This document shows, in pieces, positions 33,961 to 45,289 of a stretch of DNA of 64,000 bases; within the stretch, counting starts at the first letter, position 1; each line of letters starts with the position of its first letter. A program made the position numbers and the translations under genes. Origin of the DNA: Sebastes aleutianus. Its lineage: Eukaryota > Chordata > Actinopteri > Perciformes > Sebastidae. The stretch covers positions 10,248,195 to 10,312,194 of the forward strand of contig CAKAKS010000034.1 in the NCBI GenBank assembly GCA_916700875.1. Direction: 5' to 3'. The notes beneath the pieces were generated by a model, which saw only the letters and a list, made by a program, of their open reading frames with translations, made no database searches and was not told the DNA's origin.

Positions 33961-33972
33961 TAATAATAATGT
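33461..33972. repeat. AT-rich microsatellite cluster, (TA)n and (AAT/ATG)n
   Basis: TATATA runs (33515-33650) followed by about 260 bp of AAT triplets with GAT variants (33697-33972). The long Ile/Met frame through it is an artefact of the triplet repeat. It ends about 345 bases upstream of the kcnf1 start codon, so length changes could affect its promoter. Confidence 0.9.
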
Positions 33973-34317
33973 GTTTGGTGGTGTAGCAACAAAAAAAAAC
34001 TGGTCAGTAAAGGATTTTATTTGAAAGTTATCACCGGAAGTCTTGTGGTTTGTGTCTAACTTGACATTACGCGCACTTCAATACCAACTTTGTGAGGAGC
34101 GCACAGGCGTATTTACTGTTCACTGTTCACTGCTCCAAACACGTCTTCTGTGTTGAGCTGAGAACACTGAGCAAACACATGCATTTTTTATAACTAAAAC
34201 ACAACATTTTGAGGATTTTTGGATGTTTTTACGCACAGCAGCCAGGGCTTTCTTTGTGACTTGTGTTTCACTTTAACAGAATTGTTTTCTTGTGTTGGAC
34301 TTGTTGACAACATCATA

Positions 34318-35847
34318 ATGTGGAGGACTCGGTACGCGGACTGCAGCGGCTCTGAAACCAGTGAAGACACGGAGATAGTTGTGAACATCGGAGGAGTGAA
34401 ACAGGTGTTATATGGAGACGTGTTGAACCGATACCCGGACACTCTTTTGGCACAACTGGTGGACTGTTCCCTCAAGTCTCCTGAGGAAATATCCTCATTA
34501 TGTGACGACTACGACCCTGACACAGGAGAATTTTACTTCGACAGAGACCCTGAAGCGTTTAAATGCATAATCGAGCTGTATTATTATGGAGAGATCCACA
34601 TGAAACGAGGCATCTGTCCAATCTGTTTCATGAAGGAGATGGACTTCTGGAAAATCGACTCTGATTTCCTAGACGACTGTTGCAAATACCACCTGAAGGA
34701 AGTGGAGGATGAACTGGCTGAGATTGCAGAGAAAGTGAAAACCATCCTGGTGGACCGAGAAGGAGGAGACCCGTCCGCATCTGGATGGCAGCGCATCCAG
34801 ATGTACATCTGGAGGCTGATGGAGAAGCCGGAGTCCTCGCTGCCTGCGCGTGTCATCGCTATAGCTTCTTTCATCTTCATCCTCGTGTCTTCCGTGGTGA
34901 TGTGCGTGGGGACACTACCAGACCTGCAGGTGGAGGACTCGGAAGGTAATCTCACAGAAAACCCAACTTTAGAGGTCATCGACACAATCTGCATCGGATG
35001 GTTCACTATTGAATACATCCTGCGTTTCATCTCCTCTCCAAATAAAGTCAAATTCCTCCTCGCGTTCATGAACATAATCGACTTCATGGCCATCATGCCT
35101 TTCTTCGTGGTGCTCATTCTGACACAATTTGGCACAGGTGTGATGGAGCTGGCTAATGTGCAGCAGGCGGTGCAGGCTTTACGCATAATGCGCATTGCGC
35201 GCATTTTCAAGCTGGCGCGTCATTCCGCCGGACTCCAGACGCTCACATCTGCACTGAAGAGCAGCTTCAAAGAGCTCGGCTTGCTCCTCATGTACATGGG
35301 CGTGGGGGTGTTTTTGTTTTCCGCACTGGGCTACACTATGGAGCAGAGTCACCCGGAGACTTTGTTCACCAGCATCCCACAGTCCTTCTGGTGGGCTGTG
35401 ATCACCATGACCACGGTGGGCTATGGAGATGTGTATCCAAAGACCACTTTAGGTCGGTGTAATGCGGCCCTCAGCTTTCTGTGCGGAGTGATCGCCATCG
35501 CTCTGCCCATACACCCCATCATCAACAATTTCGTTTTGTTCTACAACAAGCAACAGGTGTTGGAGACCGCTGCCAAGCATGAGATCGAGCTGATGGCGCT
35601 GCGAGATGGAGAGGTGGAGGAGGAGGAGGAGGCTGCACCTGGTGCGCATAAACATGTTTGCTACATGCGCTCCTGTCACAGCGACACACACATCCCTTTA
35701 CTGAAGGATCCCAGAGGAGCTGCTGCAGGGATCCAGACTCCCAGCATGGACACGAGCTTTGAGAGCACAGCAGAGACCACTGAATATTTCATCTCAGAAA
35801 ACACTGAAGGCATCTGGAAAGATAAAACAACAAAAACATCAAATTAA
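34318..35847 (+). CDS. kcnf1: Potassium channel modifier subunit Kv5.1, single exon
   Basis: 509 residues from the ATG at 34318 (human about 494), intronless as in other vertebrates. Kv5.1 is electrically silent: it co-assembles with Kv2 subunits in neurons and modulates their gating. Visible parts: T1 tetramerisation domain (about 19-135, EIVVNIGGVKQVL, FYFDRDPEAFKC); S1 about 180-200; S2 219-240; S3 245-267; S4 about 286-302 (ALRIMRIARIFKLARHS); S5 320-342; selectivity filter TTVGYGD at 365-371; S6 with PIHP (397-400) in place of the PVP of conducting Kv channels. The frame stays open upstream, but the ATG here precedes the family's usual N-terminus. The C-terminus (ENTEGIWKDKTTKTSN) extends past the point where the adjacent duplicate stops. 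Its last third is tandemly duplicated downstream. Confidence 0.96.
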   Translation: MWRTRYADCSGSETSEDTEIVVNIGGVKQVLYGDVLNRYPDTLLAQLVDCSLKSPEEISSLCDDYDPDTGEFYFDRDPEAFKCIIELYYYGEIHMKRGICPICFMKEMDFWKIDSDFLDDCCKYHLKEVEDELAEIAEKVKTILVDREGGDPSASGWQRIQMYIWRLMEKPESSLPARVIAIASFIFILVSSVVMCVGTLPDLQVEDSEGNLTENPTLEVIDTICIGWFTIEYILRFISSPNKVKFLLAFMNIIDFMAIMPFFVVLILTQFGTGVMELANVQQAVQALRIMRIARIFKLARHSAGLQTLTSALKSSFKELGLLLMYMGVGVFLFSALGYTMEQSHPETLFTSIPQSFWWAVITMTTVGYGDVYPKTTLGRCNAALSFLCGVIAIALPIHPIINNFVLFYNKQQVLETAAKHEIELMALRDGEVEEEEEAAPGAHKHVCYMRSCHSDTHIPLLKDPRGAAAGIQTPSMDTSFESTAETTEYFISENTEGIWKDKTTKTSN

Positions 35848-35865
35848 TTGTTGACTTATTCAAAC

Positions 35866-36165
35866 TTAAAGGGACTATTTATAACTTTCAGAAATGCTTG
35901 TTAACAGCGACACCTGTGGCCGTTAAGTCAACTAAAGTCAGCGTTGGGCTCGCGCTTGCTCGCTCTAAATAGACATGAACGAGCATCGCTCAAAACAGTG
36001 AGGCGACACACGTCAGCTAAAACCACTGTATCACTCTATATTTCCCCTGCTTGGCTGTAAAGTTTGGCTGACCTGACGAAGGTCTCTCCATGAATCACTG
36101 CTAATACTAGTGTTGGCTTTTCCTGCCTCAGCCTCCGGGGCTGAAGCAGGAAGAGAAACGTTATC
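35866..36165. mobile_element. Family B element, 5' part only (cut by duplication junction)
   Basis: Starts TTAAAGGGACTATTTATAAC just after the kcnf1 stop and matches the first ~300 bp of 36569-37248. At GAAACGTTATC it switches abruptly to kcnf1 coding sequence. This is the breakpoint of a tandem duplication rather than a transposon end. Confidence 0.85.
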
Positions 36166-36501
36166 GCCATCGCGCTGCCCATACACCCCATCATCAACAA
36201 TTTCGTTCTGTTCTACAACAAGCAACAGGTGTTGGAGACCGCTGCCAAGCATGAGATTGAACTGATGACGCTACGCTCCGGAGATGATGGAGAGCTGGAG
36301 GAGGCTGCATCCGGCGCGCATAAAAAACATGTTTGTAGCGCAGCTGGGGTCTGTGACAACGCCATGAGCTCCTGTCACAGCGACACAGTATACATGCCTT
36401 TACTGAAGGATTACAGAGGAGCTTCTGCAGAGATCCAGACTCCCAGCATGGACACGAGCTTTGAGAGCACAGCAGAGGCCACTGAGTATTTCATCTCATA
36501 A
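36163..36501 (+). pseudogene. Tandem partial duplicate of the kcnf1 C-terminal region
   Basis: Starting at ATCGCCATCGC it repeats kcnf1 from residue 392 (second half of S6, PIHP) through the cytoplasmic tail, ending at TAA 36499-36501. The offset from the parental copy is 672 bp. About 112 codons stay open despite several indels, all multiples of three: for example HVCSAAGVCDNAMSSCHS here against HVCYMRSCHS in kcnf1. It has no ATG near its start, no T1 domain or S1-S5, and an in-frame TGA at 36142-36144 just upstream, so it is probably not translated on its own. It could act as 3' untranslated sequence of kcnf1. Real divergence argues against a simple assembly duplicate, but a collapsed-haplotype artefact cannot be excluded. 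Confidence 0.85.
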
Positions 36502-36568
36502 AAACACTGAAGACATCTGAAAAGATAAAACAACAAAAACATCAAATTCATTGTTGACTTATTCAAAC

Positions 36569-37248
36569 TTAAAGGGACTATTTGTAACTTTCAGAAATGC
36601 TTGTTAACAGCGACACCTGTGGCCGTTAAATCAACTAAAGTTAGCGTCGAGTTTGCGCTTGTGCTCGCTCTACATAGACATGAACGAACATCGCTCAAAA
36701 CAGTGAGGCGACACATGTCAGCTAAAACCACAATATCACTCTATATTTCACCTGCTTGGCAGTAATGTTAGCTGACCAGACGAAGGTCTCTCCATGAATC
36801 AATGCTGATACTAGTGTTAGCTTTTCCTGCTTCAGCCTCCGGAGGCTGAAGCAGGAAAAGAAACGTTATCATCTCCCGACAGCGCCCGCAGGGAAGACAC
36901 CGACACCCGGTCGGAGACGATTACGTTTCTCGCTGCGGAGCTCGTCACTTCACAAGACACAGGAAACCTCTGTTGGTCTGGAGGAGCTGCAGCAGTTATT
37001 TCTGCGCAAACGTCCCACTGTACATTCACTAGATATTCTCAGAGCTAAACTAACTCTTCTGCAGTGTGTAGTGTGCATGCATGCACGTGTAGAGGTGGAG
37101 CGAGACAGCGAGAATGCGCGCGGTGTGTGAGTGAAGGCAAGCAGGCAGAGGAGCAGAGACTCCGGCCACACGCGAGTGCGCATATGCACGCATGGGATCC
37201 CGACCCGGTAGATTTATACGTGTAAAAAGTTACAAACAGTCCCTTTAA
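36569..37248. mobile_element. TTAA-flanked MITE, family B, full copy
   Basis: The left end TTAAAGGGACTATTTGTAAC and the right end AGTTACAAACAGTCCCTTTAA are inverted repeats of about 20 bp, and TTAA occurs at both borders. 680 bp, non-coding, GC-richer centre. It follows the duplicated kcnf1 tail at the same relative position as the truncated copy follows kcnf1, so it was already there before the duplication. Confidence 0.88.
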
Positions 37249-37558
37249 CCATTCAGGGTTAATGACTGGAGATTGTAAATAGCCACAGGGACGGTGTGCA
37301 GTAATGCTCTCCGAGGACCGTTAATGCATTGGAGGAATCGCGCCTATTAAAGGGACACAATGTGTGTGAGATATTGACTTGATGAGCTGTGCCTTTTGGC
37401 GCAGTGACTCCCTGTAGGGCTTCTGTTTGAACAGCCAGTAGGCTCCTTATATAACGACCCCCATCCCCAATCCTCGCACTCATACTGTAGACTGCACTGT
37501 AGCTTATTCCTCCTCTGTACAGATATATATCACAATGAATGTGTTTGTTTTTTTTTCC

Positions 37559-37564
37559 AATAAA
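37559..37564 (+). terminator. kcnf1: Candidate poly(A) signal of kcnf1
   Basis: AATAAA preceded by a T-rich tract, and the first strong canonical signal I noticed downstream of kcnf1. If used, the kcnf1 transcript would carry a 3' UTR of about 1.7 kb that includes the duplicated tail and both transposon copies. Confidence 0.5.
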
Positions 37565-39334
37565 GATTGGTAGCTCCGCCAGGAGATAAGAGAAATATAG
37601 TCAAGGGTGTACGGGTATGAAAACTGAAGGAAAACTGCTGGTGTTTAATAGTGATGGAGACTTATAATGCCATACATTTCAATGAAGTGACTTTAAAGAC
37701 ATTAAAGATACACTAGAGACTATAGGTGATGGGTATGGTAGAGAATATAAAAGCAACATATTGCACATCAAGGCAGTTTATTTCTCTTTCTGCTGGTGAC
37801 CTTCGGTGTAATTTCTGTATGATTGTGTGGTCATATATCAGATATAAAACCCATCTCCTGTGCAGGAATGGTAAAGGCAGCGAGGCAGCAGCTCCAGATA
37901 GGATCGTGTAATCAACACCGGGGACTTCAGAAGCTTCCTTGGCTGCAGGACACGCTCCTTTTAAAATGGGCTTAAATGTTGCAGCAGCCGTCACCACTCT
38001 GCACCTCCCCGGAGGTCCAGCTGAATAACTTGACCACCAAGTTGTGGGCGAAGGGGAAAGGAGCAACACTGCCAGTGGTTGAATTATTAAACTTCAAAAT
38101 TCACAGTGCAGGCCAGCTAACCTGAAAGTCTGAGTGGAAAAGAAGGATTTCTGATGGGAATATAAATAAAAAATATCAATAATGGGGACTTTCTTTTCAT
38201 TTATTCATCCTGCGTTATCAGGGCAGCAGGTTATTGAATATCAATAGGCAGTGTCTGCCTGTAAAATGTGTCTTAATGCATTTACCGCTCTTATTTTGAT
38301 GAAAGGACGCTGCGTTTTCACACTGTCCCATGTTTTAGAAGTGCACTCTGAATTGGCATAATGGGCACTACTTTATTTAAAGGTTAAAGTTTCACAGTTT
38401 GAAAGGTCTCAACTCCTACACCATTAGTCTGAGTGACATGAAGTCGGCTGCACAAATAGAACAATCTTTAGAAATACAATAGTTGGCACAGTAGGAGAGC
38501 TATAATTAAAATTGGACTTATTTAATTCAAATGTCTCACATGTCAGTGCCTGGAGGGATGATTTATGTCAAGATTGTGTTTCTGTGCTCAGTCTTATTTT
38601 GTGATATTTTATGAAATGAGCATAATGTCACGTGCATGTGGTTCACCCACCAAAAATGGGGCATATGTAGTAGAAGAAGATGAAGGTAGTGATAGCAGCA
38701 GGTAGCCTGGAGGGTTGGGTGGTTGATGTATGCTGTATGTAATAATAAATGTAGGCTACATATTCAGATTTAACCAAAGTGTTCCTTAATCTTTTCCCTC
38801 ACCGTAGCCAAGCCAAACAGCATTGGTTACCAACCTTTTTTAAAATCTGATTATCCTCCACAGCCCAACTCAACTTCTCCTCAAGTTCAGGCTCAGCAGC
38901 CCCCCTTCGATTTCATTGGACAGCATGTGTACAAGCCTGTCTGTATAGCCAATCAGCTGCTTGGACTGGTTAAGTGGCTTATTGGCTCGTTTAGTTTAGT
39001 TTGATCTGCGGGTTCACTGCAGTGACTTCGATGCACATGTTTGGGATAAAGGTTGTCTTGCTGGTTGTACAGGAGGTCATGTGCGTCAATCAATATGTAA
39101 GTATGCTTTATATTCTGTGCCTTCATTGTACATGTAGGATTAGTAAGTGTTTTAATGTGTGTAATTTGACATATGTTGTGTGAGCCTAATTCAACACCTT
39201 ACCATAAAAGAATAGAGGTTACTAATTGAATTTGTATTGTGTAATTTTATACAAGTAGACTATTTTTTTGGTTTCTGTTTTAGTCGGTTTGGTCAAGTTT
39301 GCATTTCTACCACTTGGAGTGGTTTATAAACGGC
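37565..39334. other. Gene-free stretch downstream of kcnf1
   Basis: No gene or defined repeat recognised. Composition is mixed, with unique-looking sequence at 37900-38650. Confidence 0.4.
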
Positions 39335-39709
39335 TGAAATAGTGTGTAGGATCCGGTGACATCTAGTGGTGAGGATGCAGAGTGCAATCGAAGGAAACTT
39401 CTCCCATGTGCCAATCGTGTAGGAGAACTTTGGTAGTCTACATGAAAAAGTGCAAATGCAAAAACGCGAATGGCTCTATCTAGAGCCAGTGTTTGGTTTG
39501 TGCATTCCGGGCTCCTGTAGAAACATGGTGGCCGGCTTCCCTGAAGACGACCGGCTCCCTATGTAGATAAAAATGGCTCATTCTAAGCTGATGAAAAAAA
39601 CAACAATTTTTATTTTCATGGTGATTATACACTACAGAATACATACTTATTAATGCTATATTCCATTTCTGCTGATCCCCCTAAATATTACACGCTGTTC
39701 CCTTAAAGG
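39335..39709. mobile_element. Family A element, copy 2
   Basis: It shares with 1089-1631 the blocks GACATCTAGTGGTGAGGATG / GCATCTAGTGGTGAGGTTGC, AACGCGAATGG, GGCTCATTCTAAG and ACATACTTATTAATGCTATA, ending TACACGCTGTTCCCTTAAAGG. The left end is degenerate. It lacks the inner family-B module present in copy 1, which dates that module as an addition to copy 1 or a loss here. Confidence 0.75.
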
Positions 39710-41270
39710 TAATACTTTTAGCAAGCAATTTCAAACAGTTTTAGGCTACAACTGTTGAGACTTCTTGCTTGCTACCTAGTTTTCATGCACTCTGAATCGC
39801 AGATATGCAACTGTAAAAGTAGGCTACCCTCAGGGGTAGAAGAACCCCTGTTTGGGAATCACTGTTGAAGAGTAAAAGTTGTCTAAACTTAAAAGTTCTC
39901 TATATCCAGAGCATTAATATAGCAGCAAACAACTATTGTCTATGTAAAGATATAGAGGAGTAATGTCTACCTGAGCAGAGAATGAAGTCACTCTTCATCT
40001 GTGTGTGTTGTAATCTGAGCTTCTCCGTGCTTTGTTGACATTGCCGGGCCGACTGCACGTGCCTTTTTAGTTCATGTGAGCGTGCCACACTGGCTAGCTC
40101 ACGGCCGCCACTCTGCACTGCTCTCATACGGCGGTTACAGCTGATAACACCATCCCGACTGACGGCGCCGTTGTAGAAGTGTAACACCCACCCTCCGGTT
40201 CCCCCCCAGGTTAACACTGTTAGCTCTGTCGGCAATGTTGATATTGTTTTCACTGTTAGCACCGTTAATCTTCACAATATTCTATGTTGTGCTTGAAAAT
40301 GCAGATTTTATGTTGGTTTAGGTTCTGGATGTTAAAAAAAATCTTCACTGTTTGACCTGATTAATTTTGAAAGTCAAAGTAAAATTTGAAGTACTGTGAT
40401 TACCTGCATCAGCAGTCACATTTTAATGGGATGAAGATGAGCGATACATCTTACTGCCACACTGACAGAGTCATCAATCACTGGAACAAGATATCAGTTT
40501 GTTTTATTAGTGAGAGGGCACTGATTCAGTATTAGATACCTGCTCAGTGTTGTTTTCCACTGAGCTCCAGTCTAAGTTACGCTGCGTGAGAGAAAGATCA
40601 CGGAGGAGGTCAGGCAGGACTCTGCAGGCTGTCCACCCACACATGTCCTATACAGGACTCCGCTATCTCTGCCGGCCAGCAGCAGATTCGCGCATGTCAA
40701 AGCCCGGGAGAAAGGCTTTTGTATGCGCTGACAGGTGGGGCTGGAATGTCAAAGGCGTGCATTGTGTAACGGAACAATGTTCCTCCAGCAGATGCACATG
40801 CAAATACACATGTGACTTCAGGTTCAAATTTAGATTTACAAGCACACACTGGCGTATACAAACATCCCTCCCTTCTCTTCACCGCCTACCCACAAAGTGC
40901 ACAAAAATAATTGCACACACATCACCCATATATACCCGCAGCCATGTGAGATCTACTCTGCAGTGACCTGCTGTGATCTGCTGGCTAATCACCAATTTGT
41001 ACACCCACACGTTGGTCATCTGTGGCATTCAGTGGGGGTTTAAGATGAGATGTATTCTGAGCATTTACGCAAAATTGTGCTCATTATCCCTTTGTAAAAA
41101 ATAGTCACAATTATTGTGAGAATTGTGGTTGGTTGCTCATAGTCGTTATATCCTGAGACAGGGTTTTTGAGTGAAAATGGATATACTTTTTTGAACAATT
41201 CTGAAGATATGGTGTTTACTTGACTCATACGCCTTTAAATAAAAAGATGTCTGATACATATGTATGTGCT
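39710..41270. other. Gene-free stretch
   Basis: No supported gene. Open frames at 39933-40262 (-) and 40547-40966 (+) have no recognisable domain or splice context. Region 40000-40260 is relatively GC-rich. Confidence 0.4.
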
Positions 41271-41274
41271 ACAC

Positions 41275-42345
41275 AGTGTTTCTCAAAGTGGGGTCCGGGG
41301 ACCCCCAAGGGTCCATAGCACTCCGCCACGGGGTCCGTGAAAAGCTTTCAGATTCATTAATTTAAATTATTCAACACAGTCTCAAGGCAGTTCCTGAAAT
41401 AGTCACAAAATGTAATCTATTTGATTTGTGTACATAGACACAAATTTCCCTTTTTTTTGTGACGCTCAGCATGACTTTCAGCAATGTATTTTTCCTTGCT
41501 TTGCTTTTTCCTACGAATGTCCAGTAACACGTGATGTGGAAAAGATTGTGATTTGGGTTCAAATAATTTTGTAAGTGCCATAATTTAAGTATGGAAGTTA
41601 CATGACAAATAAATCAACTTTGAATTCTGGTTTCCCACGGGACACGAACGCCGGTCTCCTGGGCAAAAGTCCAGCATTTTTGACCCAGCCATCCACCTCA
41701 ACCTCTTCCTTACATGGCGTTCGCCAGTTTTTATACTTCCAGGTTCACAATTACGTGCATTACATACAGATTGATTTTGCGTTGATCATCACGTCTATGT
41801 ACATGAATCGATACATTCAATTTCGTGACCATTTCATGTACTGCTGGGCTGAATTATCATGATATAATTATTTTTTTTACAAAAGGCTTTCATGGTCCAA
41901 CGAATAACATTTTAATTTTTAAATCTATTATAGTTTATAGATTACGTTTTAATCTAACAAATCCATTACCCTTAGAATCTGCAAATATTTTTAATACATT
42001 TCTAATATCTAATAAAAGTGTAAAAAATGGGCTATACGTCAAATTATTGCAAGGCGGTGAATCTCAAGGGGTCCGTGGAAAGTTTCAGATACATTCATTT
42101 AAATTATCATCATATAGTTTTTATAATAATAATAATAATATATATTACAAAAAGCTTCTTATGCGAACAAATACTATATTTATTTTTAAATCTATACAGT
42201 ATAATAGTTCATATATTACTGTACGTTCTACTCTGCAAATATGTTTAATACATTTCAAATATATTTCCCCTACATTTCTCTTGTATTATTCTTTCACATG
42301 ACTCAAGACTATAGAAGTGTAAAAAATAGGCTACATCAAATTGTT
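41275..42345. repeat. Fragments of a hAT-like element (GGGGTCCG family)
   Basis: CAGTGTTTCTCAAAGTGGGG followed by TCCGGGGACCCCCAAGGGTC at 41275 is a typical left end of CAGTG-starting hAT-type repeats. A related piece (CTCAAGGGGTCCGTGGAAAG) occurs at about 42060. The right terminus was not located. Within it, about 41600-41730 holds CGGGACACGAACGCCGGTCT then CCTGGGCAAAAGTCC, a second repeat related to 45540. Confidence 0.55.
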
Positions 42346-45289
42346 CCAAGGGACATATATGAGGGGATATATTCAGTATATTCTTATAGGGGACCATGGT
42401 TTATTAAAGATTAAAAGGATCACAATCTGTGGAGGTGTGTGCTTGAGGAAAGTTCTTCAATTCTCTATTTTATTTATTTTAATGGTGTTTACATTATCTT
42501 GCTTTTATTCCACTGCCAAGATGCAGTGAAGGTGGAGAAGAATAATTAACAAGTCAAAGTCTATGTTTGTTTCAATATCACACTTTAATATTTCATTAAA
42601 TCCAGTGTTAAATCTTGGATCGTGCTTGTAGGATGCTGTAAATAAACACGGTATGACATTCTGCCTGAACCCTCAGACACTTTGTACAATATACCTGTAG
42701 ATGTACTCAGAAATATGGGTGCCATCAGAAGTGTTTTAGGTTGATCAAAGTTATTCCTGAAACTCACGTCCCACCCAGCTGACTCCCAGCTGACTCCGAT
42801 TGTTTCCCATTGACGTATACTATCATATTGGTGTTAAATTACACCCAACCATTTGTTGAGGACAGCACGAACACACAGAGACCCTGCTCGCCTCTCCATC
42901 GACCTTTCGGACGGGGATCTTCTTCTACTCACGTCTAAAAATAGAGAAATCCTTTTAGGTGCTGTAACAAATGGCACGGACAAATGGAAGTTCAATACAA
43001 ACTCAAGCTAATCATGTTGTGCGTGCATGTCTCTGTTGTTTAATGAATGTGTTAAAAGGTGGCTGTAATAGTAAAAGAGATGCATTTCGGTCACAAAATT
43101 TGGTATTAGTATTGAGCAAAGTTGTAGACGACATATCAGACATAGTGGAAATGTCAAAGGTTAAGACATCAGACTCCAAGTATGTTACAAATAAGAGAAA
43201 AGAAAAGAAAGAGAAGAAACTAAAATGCATACCTGAGGCGTTCAAACACATCACGAATAAGATATTGCTCTCAAGACTACACTAAAAGCAGATAATGTCT
43301 CCCCTCAAATGGTACAAATGGGATATTTTAATGGATTTATACCTCGCAGAAGATGGTCAAACACATTCATTTGAATAAGAATGTGTGTGCATAATGTTAT
43401 AGCTTAACAGCCCTCCCCTCCGAGCACTATCTCTGTATGAGAGGTGTTTCCAGCTGCAGGAGAAGGAAAAGGTAATTTCCCTGATGTCAGATTCGGTAGA
43501 AGAGGAGAAACACGTTTCGGGAGCAAATGAGTTTCATTTTTAAAAAAAACAGTGATGTGTAAATCGCTGCGTAGGTGCACTATGGAGCACTTTTGATTCA
43601 GCCAGAGAGCGGCATGAAATTGCAGGACAATAATTACATAGATTAAATATAACCTTCACAAAATAGCAGAAAAGGATGGTGCACTGCACTCAACCTGTCT
43701 GAAAGAATCATTTCCATATCTTCTTTTTCTACAAACCTTATCACTTCTTTTTTATCTTGCAGTGTTCACTTGCAAAATCTTCACATCTGCACTCTCAAAT
43801 TCATGCAGAATGTAATACATTTCATTTGAAAAGTCAACCTAAACACTGACCTCAAGCAGGGAGGATGGAGTGCAGCCTTCTGCTGCGGTTTGCTGGTACA
43901 TTATCCTGCCTGGACTCATAAAGAAAGGAAAGGAAAATGTAACTGCAAATGCAAAAAGAGGAAAGTGATTTGTCTGTAAAAAGAGTTCTCACTGTTGAGC
44001 CGGTTTCTAATAGAGACGTGGTCTGATGCAAAGCTTTTGCTCTTGCAGAGAGTCAGACGAGGGTTTGCAAACACCAAGACAGCTGCAGGAGAATACTTAG
44101 ATAGTTATGGGTGTGCTGATACTGTGTGTGTGTGTGTGTGTGTGTGAATCCACTACTAATGGATTACAGTTGTAGTTTATTTCCTTTTATCTTTTCTTTG
44201 GATTAAAACAAAGTAGTATGTGCAAAATTTGTGATAGATGTTCCCAAAGTACGGTCTCAGTAGACATAATAATCCTCCATAATATATCCGCTTGCAGAAA
44301 AACCTTCAGCTGAGAAGATTACAGAAGAAACAGAAAGTTCAACGCTGCCTTTAGTCTCAGTGTGAGCTCAGCATCTCCAGATTCAGCAGGTAAGTTATAG
44401 CCTCATTTTTCAGGTTGTTATCTGAGGGAGGTTTTTTTTACGGGGTCTTTTATGTGAAACATAACCGGGTGGCTCCGGGCCATCGCAGTTTTTATGCCGA
44501 GCCTCAAGGAGGTGATGCGGCCTTAACTCACTAAAACATCTGTGGTGGCTCCTGCTTAATTCCCTTCCTGCCCTCTACCAGCCCTCTGCTGCTCCAAGTC
44601 AAGATGTATCTGTGTGTAAAGGCTCGGGGGAAAGTTAGCCCACATCAGATCCTCTCTTCTGGAAAATACCTGTCTAACTATATTTATGTGTTATACAATA
44701 TAAACCAAGGGGAGCAACAAAACTGTTTATGAACTCATTATATTAGTTTAATCTATGCTCTCATTATATTTTATTGGTTTTGTTAGTTATTGTTTCAGGA
44801 GTCTAATATGGAGGCATTAGGTATTGATTATTCTGCCCTGCACAGTGGGTCTGTTATCTTACATTGAATTAAAGGGGATTTAATGTGGCTGTTACGACAG
44901 TGATCAACAGAAAAAGACTCTTTAACGTGAAAACAGAGTGTTCTTTTGTCTTCATGGTGGAGGTTTTGCCGACTCAACACAAGTTGGATCTTCCAGATAC
45001 TGATGTATTTATACTCAGTTGACAATTTACTAGGTACACACAGTTAAAACTACAATTGTCCTGCAATAAGTTAAATAAATAGATTAAATGTTGTAATGTT
45101 CATGCTTATAACTTTGACTTAACTTACCTAATTAAATTATGGTGTCATATATCATCAGTCCTTCACTAACAGGAATTGACTAAAATTCAAACTCAGTAGT
45201 CGGTGGTTAAGACTTAATAGCAGAATACAGTTGTGGTATAAGTAATCACAGATCGTAAGCATGACCTGTGCATCTATCTTTTCATATAC
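42346..45289. other. Gene-free stretch
   Basis: No supported gene. An open frame at 42971-43285 (+, Lys-rich end) has no recognisable domain. A (GT)n microsatellite lies at 44125-44146. Confidence 0.4.

Noticed and set aside
33697..33986. Open frame of nearly pure Ile/Met
   Set aside because: It is the translation of an (AAT/ATG)n microsatellite.
34219..34317. Longer N-terminus for Kv5.1
   Set aside because: The extension begins at TTG and is unlike known Kv5.1 N-termini. The ATG at 34318 gives the expected family start.
34584..35210. 208-codon minus-strand frame within kcnf1
   Set aside because: Shadow of the sense gene, with no domain of its own.
36145..36501. A second, independent kcnf1-like gene
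   Set aside because: Only the last part of S6 and the tail are present. There is no ATG near the start, no T1 domain or pore, and a TGA lies in frame just upstream.
40547..40966. 139-codon open frame
   Set aside because: No domain or neighbouring exon. Cys-rich composition alone is not enough.
42971..43285. 104-codon Lys-rich open frame
   Set aside because: No recognisable domain, splice signals or codon bias, and the length is compatible with chance.
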